Of a DNA stretch of 64,000 nt, positions 55,929-64,000 are shown one piece after another; position 1 is the first letter of the stretch, and each line of letters begins with the position of its first letter. The notes under the pieces are model-generated. The model did no database searches. It was not told the origin of the DNA and worked only from the letters and a program-made list of their open reading frames with translations. A program made the translations under genes and the position numbers. Source of the stretch: Gracilariopsis chorda (Eukaryota; Rhodophyta; Florideophyceae; Gracilariales; Gracilariaceae). The stretch lies in NCBI GenBank assembly GCA_003194525.1, contig NBIV01000029.1, forward strand, positions 372,001-436,000, in the 5' to 3' direction.

Positions 55929-56563
55929 CAGTTTGAAGCTTTAAAATCCGGACTGGCAGACAAATGCTGACTTTTCTTGGTCATCTTGCCCCACAGCGTG
56001 AGTAAGGCTTTTAGAAGTCTTAATATACCTAGGAAAGTAGTAATGACTCCGATGACTCTCGGACTATAATCCGGACCCGTGCAGTACAGACATGAGACTT
56101 TCCCATTGAGGCCTTTTACCGCAGACACTTGCTTTACATCTAGAAGATCTTGTGTAGAAGATATGATGTGTACCCAAACACGCGTTCTATACCCATCAAA
56201 AAAGGTGATAATAGTACCTATACCGTTGTTCTCTAGATCTTTCACCTCTTCTATAAGAACACTAATAAATCATTGAAGATCTTGGGGTTCCAGGGACCCG
56301 GAATGTAAATGATACGATACTTCTCACCAAGAATAGTTCATATGGAGGCAAGTTGCTCATAACATCCCCAATGAGCTACATTGTTTGTGTCTGTTTATGT
56401 AACCCTTGAAAGCCATCCGTTGCAAAAGACAGAAATATATCATTCTTGACATTGTATGATCCTCCATACCTTTTCGCGATTCTTCGAAACGATTGGGAGT
56501 GAACGAAGTTGCATATTCTCCCAGAAAACTCATCCAACAACGAATGGACGCATCCGTACACAT
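55929..56563 (-). pseudogene. CACTA/EnSpm tnp2-like transposase fragment
   Basis: Minus-strand frames read KNDIFLSFATDGFQ (about 56,400-56,445; compare LS..TDGFQ of tnp2), then LENNGIGTIITFFDGYRTRV and, after DLLDVKQVSAVKGL, GKVSCLYC, resembling the L.G...KG...C..C block of tnp2 transposases, followed by FLGILRLLK in the place of the GHRRFL motif. Terminal CACTA repeats were not found. It abuts the gypsy RT break at about 55,930. Confidence 0.45.
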
Positions 56564-57107
56564 TATTGCATACCTTTTTTGCTTTCCAGAATGGATTTTA
56601 ATAGACTAAGAAGTATAAAGCACAATATCAGCAGTGAAAAAATGTCAGACGTAGGTGGTCACTGTTTGTACCAAACAGATCATGATGTGATCACATTTTG
56701 TAGAGGCAAATATTACTCGTTGCAGATAGGGAAACTAAGGATAGTGTCTTCCACTCCATTCTCTCGATATATATGTGACACAATCGTTTTACAACACATG
56801 TACGGAGATTTTATATTATTGATAATTTCATCCATGACAACTTTTGTAACATTGTGCCCGATGTAGAGGTCGACGCAACATCTGTGCTCTGACATATATG
56901 ACCAAAGCGGAGTGTGACTCTAGATTCTGTTTCGTTCGTTATGAGCTTCTCCAGTACAAATGTCATCCAGACACCGTTCATGTTCGGATATAACCCTTCG
57001 GTCGTCTTGGACAAGGTCAATCATAGTAGAGTCATTTTTTTCGAGATCAGAGCTATGAGCAGAGGGAACAGACTGCATCCTAAAATAAATTTGGAGGGCA
57101 GAATCGT

Positions 57108-58300
57108 TTGAACATAAACCTGTCCAATATCTGTTCCAAAAAGCTCCCGAACGTCACATTGGCTAATAGAAATCTGTTTAAAACGGTCGGAACCATAGAC
57201 CTAGTCGTGTGGTTTGGCACTTCTATAGTGAAGCTCGACTTTTTTGTTTGTTGGTCCTTGGCCGCTCAAGTCATACTGGGGAGTGATTACTGCGACGGGT
57301 TTGTCGATGCACTCCGGCCCCGCCTGAGGCGTGTTGAACTTGACGACAAATCATCAATACCGATAGTTCAGCGTTCGCTGAAGCCACGCAGAAGCAAGTT
57401 CCACTCCCTGCTGCACAGGAACCATGACCTACCTCACGTGAGTCCACAACACTAGGCGTCGTAGCATCGGTTCTTGTACCATCTGAGGCCTAGGTAATGG
57501 TGCAGGTCAACTCATGTCAACACGGCTAGGTGTTGTTCAGCCCCTTTCGTCGTTATACGAGAAGTAACAACCCGCTATCTAGAACGGAGTTGTTCACGAC
57601 ACACTAGATATTCCTTTCCAGATTTTCAATGCCAAACTCGGCAAAAAAACCCAGTATCTGGTGAGGAACCATGCTATTGGAAGTGTCACCCCGCACCCGC
57701 TTCCCGGGCTCCTGGCGAAGCTCACCATAGCCGATATTGCTGGACTTGTAACCTGTACGAGGACACGGCTCCGTCTACGGAGGTGGAACGTATGCCACTT
57801 CTAATGCCGTATATACCGAATGAAGCACAGGACAAGGGTCTCAAGATCTTAGGCCAAGTTGATCCCGTGAGGACAATCGAGGAGCTTGACCCCAGCCACG
57901 TACCAGAGTCGCACCTTGAACGTCTCTGGACTGAACTACATGAATTTACCACACTATGAAATGGATCCGCCGGAGAGATTAATGCTGCGAAACATAGGAT
58001 AGAATTGTTGCCAGACACAAGTTCGGTTGCACAATCCCCTTGTGTTGCAGAATCGAAAGTTCCTGAAGCAGAACAGTCGCAAGTGGACAAACAACTTCAT
58101 GCCAGTGTGATTGAGGCCGCTCAACAACCCTGGCCATCCTCAAATCTACTAAATTTGAAATCTGACGGGTTCTTTAGGTTTCTTATGGACTATCGCTAGC
58201 TAAATGACGTCAGTGTTAAAGACAACTATCCCATCCATCCTATGTACAAGTGCATCGATTTGCTCAGAAACGCTTTCTTGCTATCGTTTTGACTGCTTTG
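57108..58300 (+). pseudogene. Ty3/gypsy protease and RT N-terminal relic
   Basis: The frame 57,108-57,455 has VVWFGTSIVKLDFFVCW then VILGSDYCDGFVDAL, the retropepsin-like ILG.D region. The frame 58,005-58,280 has LKSDGFFRFLMDYR, a stop, then LNDVSVKDNYPIHPMYKCID, the start of a gypsy RT palm. It ends near RNAFLLSF, before the catalytic motifs. The missing remainder corresponds to what is present, inverted, at 55.9-53.5 kb. Confidence 0.75.
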
Positions 58301-58327
58301 GACGACAATTGGTGAAATTGGCATGTT

Positions 58328-58371
58328 GATGCGTTACAGATTCTCCTTGGATGCGGTACAGATTCTCCTTG
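58328..58371 (+). repeat. 22-bp direct tandem duplication
   Basis: GATGCG[T/G]TACAGATTCTCCTTG occurs twice in a row, with further GATGC words around it. The stretch 58,301-58,940 holds no other recognised feature. Confidence 0.8.
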
Positions 58372-59020
58372 GATGCGCACTGGATGCATTGTTCTTGAAA
58401 TGGATGCACCGCTAATGTGCTTAGGATGAGTCAAATAATACAGCGGCAAACATTGCCGACTGCTGGACGCACATCTGATGCACTCTGGATTCTTGGATCT
58501 CCATAAGATGCACTCAGGTTGGAACCTACTGCTAAGGGCTAACTTCAAAGAACTACAATTTTTATGGCCTCACGTTTTCGAATGCTCTGGAGAGCCTTTT
58601 TCAATCTCACTGGATCTAGTGTCTATCCTCCCGGATGTAATGTTGCCAAATGATTATTTTTGAAGGTTTTCAACCTTTCATACACGCGTCAGAAACGGTG
58701 TTTTTGACTCAAAAAGTACGTTTTTGATGTCAGAAAAGGCTGTTTTCTGAAGCTCAGTAAACTTGACATATTTTTCAAGCACATCTCTATTAACCCATTT
58801 GGTTGTCTTATGTTTCTGCTTCTCACCGAGCATAAACAACAGAGGCTTAGAATTTTTGCTTTACAAAAACAGGTTGCATAACGTCTACGGACTACAAAAG
58901 GCGAAAAAAATCCGAGCAAAATAACTAAAACTAATGGTTAAGTGATTGTTTTGATCTCATATGAGGTCAGCGGTCCGATAGACACTAGAGGTCCAGTGCC
59001 GACTCAAAGCATCCCAATGT

Positions 59021-59726
59021 TTGGAGCGCCGCGCGTGTTATACCACCTCCCTCATCCCAGCACAAGTCCGCAGCACCCCAATTCTCTTCCAGCAACACCA
59101 ACCGCTGCTCTTCATCGCCATCCCTTTCAAACCACTCTCGCAGAACGCTACACAAATGAAGTTTCAGTTGCCGGGCGCAAAGCTCGCCACCAAATTCAAC
59201 ATCAACAAATCCATCTACAAATCAATTCTCGCCACAATAGTCCAACAAACAGCCTTTCAACTTCTACCCGCGAGCGCTGCCATCCAGCAACTCACAGCAC
59301 CCGTCACAGAACCCCCCAAAAAAAGAAGTCAATCGCCAACAATTATTCACTTATCTCCGCGCCCTCGACTACCTCCTCGAGCAAAATTTGCCTGCAAAAC
59401 TGCTCGTGCAGTTTCTTTGGGTCATTGCATTTGGCGCCAACCCAAAATGCGTCACCAATGACGTCAACATGGACAAAGTTGCCGTCGCGTTCAATCTAGC
59501 CGTGTGCGCGGCTTTTCTGGCACAGGGTGCTTATCGATTACGACGAACTGACCCTTCCGCGTTAAAAGCCGCCGCCAGACATTCTAAAACCTCCGCGGGC
59601 ACCAGAGTTCGGACGTGGACCTCCTCGCGTCAATTTAATTTACAAAAAAGAAACAATCAAATCTATTTTCTTAAACCGTTAAAACATTTGGAAGGGTTCC
59701 AGAATTATTTTCGATATAAAAAATAG
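59021..59726 (+). pseudogene. Hypothetical gene broken by one frameshift
   Basis: An ATG at 59156 opens MKFQLPGAKLATKFNINKSI, then ATIVQQTAFQLLPASAAIQQ, up to TEPPKK at a C6A7 run near 59,310-59,322. The next frame continues EVNRQQLFTYLRALDYLLEQ, NLPAKLLVQFLWVIAFGANP, and a hydrophobic FNLAVCAAFLAQGAYRL to 59726. The two halves read as one protein of about 190 residues if the A run were one base shorter. No family is recognised. It may be a mobile-element protein or a small host gene. Confidence 0.35.
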
Positions 59727-60286
59727 TCTAAAGTGAAAATATGGTTGCATTTTGTTGCTTTGTACCCACCGGGCCTAGTTGCATGAGCAATTAAAAATAA
59801 TTGCTGCAAGACTTTTATTTACCCGATGCAGTCGTGCGCAGCACTGGGACTCTTGACACACTCCTGTTGGATTATGACGGGCGGAGTGTGCCCAGCCGGC
59901 TTTCAAGCCGTTTGATGTTTAACCCGCGTCCGGTTGTAAAGATTGGTCTGCCTTTTTCACAAACCAAAGTGTGCTTTCCGGCCCCATGAGTTACGATATG
60001 GCAGCCGCCCCGGACTCTGCACAGCAAGCTGGTATTAGGTCCGGGAAACCCTCAGACTTCCTGATCGAAGTCAAACGACCAGTACACCACAGAAGAGCAC
60101 CTGACCTTTCCCGGATCCGTGGTGCTCAGTGGGTTACTCTTGTGGCGACCTGCACACGAACTCGGCCTTGCCTAGGTCCCAGGGCAGCAACAGTGCTCAA
60201 AGTAGCAAATATTTACGACACTGCGCTATTGGCCAAGCCTGAATGGGATGCAAATTAGTGTTTAGGTTCAGCAAGGGAGATGCTTT
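59727..60286. other. No feature recognised
   Basis: Short open frames only; the one at 59,971-60,258 has no family signature. Confidence 0.25.
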
Positions 60287-60346
60287 TTGCACTGCACCAG
60301 TGCAGTATATATGCTCTGTGCATTGTTCTGCACTAGTGTAGTGCAA
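60287..60346 (+). repeat. 19-bp inverted repeat, 22-nt spacer
   Basis: TTGCACTGCACCAGTGCAG (60287-60305) faces CTGCACTAGTGTAGTGCAA (60328-60346), with two mismatches in the stem. Each arm is itself partly palindromic. Confidence 0.85.
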
Positions 60347-60373
60347 CATGCCAGCCACGTGTCGCGCAAGCCA

Positions 60374-60560
60374 GCTGCTGCTGCTGAGTGGTTGGCACTG
60401 CAGTCATTTACTGTAGTGCCAGCCACTCAGCATAAGAAGCAGTCAACGTGCAGCAGTATGGAGCAGCAGCCAATAAACTGTACCCTTTGCTGCTGCTGCT
60501 GCTCCTGCTGAATTTGTTGAATGGAAAGGAGGCGTTGCGCCAAGAGAGGTTTTTGCACGC
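60374..60560 (+). repeat. Palindromic dispersed repeat, copy 2
   Basis: Shares order and words with 26,138-26,325. The hairpin GCTGAGTGGTTGGCACT (60383-60399) / AGTGCCAGCCACTCAGC (60415-60431) is a perfect 17-bp stem. Then come AATAAACTGTACCCTTTGC, a CTG run and GGAGGCGTTGCGCCAA. Confidence 0.7.
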
Positions 60561-60603
60561 GCGTATGGGGGCGTTCGTGCGTGTTTATTGGCGCAACGCC
60601 TCC
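60528..60603 (+). repeat. 16-bp perfect inverted repeat, 44-nt spacer
   Basis: GGAGGCGTTGCGCCAA (60528-60543) and TTGGCGCAACGCCTCC (60588-60603). Copy 1 of the dispersed repeat at 26.3 kb has only the left arm. Confidence 0.9.
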
Positions 60604-60674
60604 CGCCAATCAACAACGCCCTCCTCATACATGATCAAATCATTATAGTACGGGGGTTGTTGAGACAACAAAAA

Positions 60675-60700
60675 GTGGCCTTCGGCCGGGGGCGGCGCGG
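60675..60700 (-). repeat. GC-rich hairpin beyond Helitron helicase end
   Basis: GGCC-TTC-GGCC (60677-60687) beside a GC-rich block, with a run of five T after it on the minus strand. It resembles 1699-1713, beyond the other Helitron relic, and is a candidate 3' end signal of the family. Confidence 0.35.
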
Positions 60701-60813
60701 CGCGTCGTGGTGGAGGAGTCATAAACAGCGGTGGGAAGACGAAATCGGTAAACAAAGCAAAAGCAGAAAAGCATGTAGTTTATTTCAGTGAATGAAGAAC
60801 GCAAGAAATATGA

Positions 60814-62502
60814 TTACGGTTGTGGAAGGAAGCAGTACTGAATGGCTTCAGGCAGCACTGGGTTGGCGATGGCCACAGGCATGGGATGAATTGTGTGCGC
60901 ATTTGTGTATGTAAGCTGCGGGTCATGCAGGAGTAGCACATGGTCGTTCCTTCGAACGCTCGACAATGCGACATAAAACGGACCGGCGCAGAAGAAGTTG
61001 GATCGTACATCCACAACCAAGCAATCCTAGGTCGTTCCCTGTACTTTGTAAACTGTAGCTGCAAACGCGAGACGAATGGGGAACTGCCTTCAAATCATGC
61101 GAATGTCTGCGAAAGAAAACTCGAAGTCGATACGATGCAGGAACTATCGTTCCAGCACCTGTCCGTTTTCGTCGAATCGAGCCACCTGCATCGTAAATTG
61201 ATCGACACGCACGACTACGAACAGCTTTCCGTTGACCACAGCTGGATGAAGTACGTTCCGAATTACCATAACTGGCACACCGATCTTCAAGCCCAAGTTA
61301 TGAGGTGGTACTCCAGTAGGCGCAAACTGATATGCAAACTCTGGGACGATAGTACTGGCGAAGTCTGACTCTGGGTTCTGTCCACGATCAGGTTGCATGG
61401 ATGTCGCTGACGGAGGAGTGAAGCACTCACCAGGAAACCGATCTAGCGCTGCGCATTATGTTTGTCGACCAACTGATTTGTGCAGGGAATGAGCATTTTG
61501 CTGAGATCCACATCCTTCTTGCGTCGTGTTGTGAGCCACTTCCACAGGAATTCGTAGGTGGTTTTGCATGCCACCGGTAGATCTGAGTGGTAGTGGAGCG
61601 TTGTTGGATATTATGTTGCCTGCAATGGAACGTAACAATAACGCAAATGCCGGATCATCGGCTTGGCGTACTTGCTTGGTGAGGTACAGCACTTGAACCG
61701 AGCACAATGTCCACAGATCACTCTTCCACGGCAATTCCTTGAGAATGTTTGTGTAAACTCGTCTCACATATCCACTTGGCTCGGTCTCCATGTACACTTG
61801 CGGCACCACTGGAAGCAGCAGGGAGTAGTCGCCAGATAGAAAGATGGTCAAGCCCCCAAACGGAGGCGGGTTTTCCATTCCACTGCAGCGAAGATATTAG
61901 AGCAACGCATCCATGAGTTCGAAGAGCTTTCGTGAGAGCATGGACGCTTCATCCAAGACGAGCAGTTGTATATCACGTAGCAGTTCTGCACCTTGAGATT
62001 GTGGACCGTACTTTGACTAAGTGGCTGTAGTGCTGCTTGTGCGGTCCCTAACAGCTATACCCAGTCCGAACAAGATATGTAAAGTGCAGCCACTTTCGTA
62101 CAACGATGCTGCAATGCCTGTTGTAGCAGTCATTTCTGCGAGCATTCCTTCCGACTTAGCGATATCAAGAAGGAGGTTGAGCACGTATTTCTTTCTAGTT
62201 CCTGTGGATCCTTGCACAAAGAACACGTTTCCAGGAGTACTTGTTCGCTCCTGCAGCGCCTGTTGTTGTTGCAATGCGGCAATGACGGTGTCAATGACTT
62301 GTCTTTGGCGAGGTTTTAAGGTGGCGTACCTTGACTGCAAAGTTGACGAATTTCGCACCACTCGCGCGTCTCGAGTTGTTGTAGCTCGATTCGCCTCAGT
62401 CAGTGCTGTATGATCCTGCTGTAGGTGTTGGGAGAAGAAGCTGTGATCGCGAAGCAGTCGTCCTTCGTGCCGGTCTGAGATCTCCACCACACGTGGATTC
62501 AT
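60814..62502 (-). pseudogene. Helitron PIF1-like helicase relic
   Basis: Successive minus-strand frames cover a PIF1-family helicase: LKPRQRQVIDTVIAAL and the Walker A region FFVQGSTGTRKKYVLNLLLD (about 62,190-62,250), where the essential GKT reads RKK; ATTGIAASLYESGCTLHILF; then PPFGGLTIFLSGDYSLLLPV (about 61,805-61,865), the motif after the Walker B; TPEF-like ASTIVPEFAYQFAPTGVPPH and LKIGVPVMVIRN (61,270-61,350); and the final block FYVALSSVRRNDHVLLL (about 60,915-60,965). At least four frame breaks and the damaged Walker A show it is not active. It continues the Rep region at 62.5-64 kb in Helitron order. Confidence 0.85.
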
Positions 62503-62514
62503 TTCTTGCTTTCG

Positions 62515-63998
62515 TTACTGCTCATCACTTGTATGTATGTCGCTACATAACGCCTCCCAGTTTTCGACGGCCATTTTTTCTGGGTCTGCGTCTTGTTGGT
62601 ATAGTGTGACAACCAGACGTCGTAGCTCGGAGGGCGTGCTGTAGATCTGCACTGCTTCTTGAAATGCATTATCAAACTCGGATCCGTCCGCGAGCAGTCC
62701 GCTTACAATCGCAGTTTCACGATACGTTCCATACTGCTGTTCGTTGAAAGTCCTTGCGTCTTCATAAGAGCTCGAGCCGTGATTCATGAGCAGCAAGCGC
62801 AGAGCAAAGAGCTCAATGTCCGACGGTGAAACACCTCTGATCCTTGCGACGCACTGCTCGTCTTCCGTGCGCTGTACCACGTATATGGGCGGATCGCAGT
62901 CGTCTGTAGGCACCTGAGTGCCGTCTCCGTCGTATTGGTTAAGCACGTGGGCTGGAAGCGTGCGATACAATCGAACTTTTTCAAAGTACGAAAGGTAGTC
63001 GAGGTTTGCGTATGCTTCGGGCCTTGCAAAGTATCTCTCCAGTGTAGACGGCTGTGATGCAGAAAGAAGCTGGTTGGGACCTCTCAGCAGAAATGTGCGC
63101 TCTCCTTCCAAGTGAATGGCCAGTCGCTCTACTTTTGGTACGATGTGAACATGTCGAAACTCGAAAATTCTCCAAGCTGCATTGACAGCGCCCACCACAC
63201 GTGCTCGCATGTATGCACGAATGTCGTTCTGCACCTGCGGCTCTTGTTGCTGCTCGTTGTGTGTGCCTGTCTCATTAGCACCACTCACGTTGAGCACCAC
63301 CTCCTGAGCTTTGGGCTGCTTAAACGCGTACTTCATCAGATAAGCCACTGCGCCCCCTCCTTGCGTGCGCTCTACGTTGATATGAGAGCGGTACTTCTTG
63401 GTCAGAGTTGGGTTGTACGGCACTATCTTGAGGTCATGTTGCCTTCTTCTGCGGTAGACCACGCGATTCGTGCCTTCTTCAATGTACGTCTCCGGCACAA
63501 TCATGTTGCGGTCGTATCCAAACTTGCAACGCCCAGCGCGATTCCGGCAATAGGTGGAGTGGCGGTGCCTGTGCATGGAACGAATGAGGGCACGCAACGC
63601 GTCGTCTTCACCGGGAAAAGGAAGTTCTGCACGAATCAGCTCGTCGATCACATCAACGTCTTCAATCACGCCTCCTTCGAGCCACACGAGCATGTGGTGA
63701 TGAGGCACATTGCGCTCCTGAAACTCGAGCTTTGATGCAAGCCCCAGGCACTTCAATCCGAGGATGTGCTTCGAGTTCTTCTCCAAGTCCTTCATGAAGT
63801 CGTTTGCGTACTGGTTGTACACCCTTGCAATAGATCAGGTCGGTCAAACGGTCGAGGGCAGTTACTCTGTGCCGTAAATGCGCTCCGATTGCTGGTGTCC
63901 ATACCAAGGCGCTGGATGTCCTCTCTCCAGATGTTCATGGTGATTTTAATGAAAATAGAAGGCGATCCTCTCCACGCTACGATCGCCTGTACATCCAT
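62515..63998 (-). pseudogene. Helitron Rep domain, long open part, runs off the right edge
   Basis: A 435-codon open frame (63,822-62,515) carries the Helitron Rep core: ERNVPHHHMLVWLEGG with the HUH-type histidines, HRHSTYCRNRAGRCKFGYDR, and GGGAVAYLMKYAFK with the two candidate catalytic tyrosines. It ends at the helicase junction with VPTDDCDPPIY and later LLMNHGSSSYEDAR. The upstream part (63,998-63,830; SIFIKITMNIWREDIQ) is in another frame, so one frameshift lies near 63,830. The N-terminus lies beyond the window. It is homologous to the fragment at 1-1420 but better preserved, and stands in opposite orientation. Confidence 0.88.
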
Positions 63999-64000
63999 GC

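Overview
The window reads as nuclear DNA of a eukaryote with compact, mostly intron-free genes. Two genes have short GT-AG introns (83 and 109 nt). Gene content (SFT2-type Golgi protein, SLC35B1-type ER nucleotide-sugar transporter, apyrase, prenylcysteine oxidase, membrane-anchored SDR) and the gene-island / transposon-island layout fit an alga, most likely a red macroalga of the Chondrus kind. The species is inference; no rRNA, organelle or lineage marker was seen.

Layout. 1-3,700: a decayed Helitron Rep fragment and an AT-rich relic of a Ty3/gypsy integrase-chromodomain. 3,700-23,800: the gene island, with about eleven genes on both strands, often convergent with short gaps: a bacterial-type phosphatidylcholine synthase homologue, an SDR, a hypothetical protein, an SLC35B1-like transporter, an FCP1-like phosphatase domain lacking one catalytic Asp, a SNF2 annealing-helicase-like protein with three GRF zinc fingers, a prenylcysteine oxidase (one-base frameshift; KDEL end in the shifted frame), an apyrase, a spliced SFT2, a spliced small secreted cysteine protein and a coiled-coil protein.

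23,800-64,000: the transposon island. It holds a tyrosine-recombinase (YR) gene next to a truncated LTR and a 141-bp hairpin satellite; two solo LTRs of one family with perfect 5-bp target duplications; one nearly intact copia element (33,748-39,161) with 210-bp LTRs differing at two positions; a second YR followed by gag-like, RT-like and RNase H-like relics (DIRS-like, unusual order); several gypsy relics on both strands; a CACTA/tnp2-like fragment; a palindromic dispersed repeat present twice; and a Helitron Rep-helicase relic running off the right edge.

The host genes do not form a pathway. Several (SFT2, SLC35B1-like, apyrase, prenylcysteine oxidase, secreted protein) act in the secretory system, but nothing shows joint regulation. 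The observations most worth following are the YR/satellite unit, the YR-first DIRS-like block, the reading frame interrupted by a solo LTR, and the bacterial-type Pcs homologue in a eukaryote.
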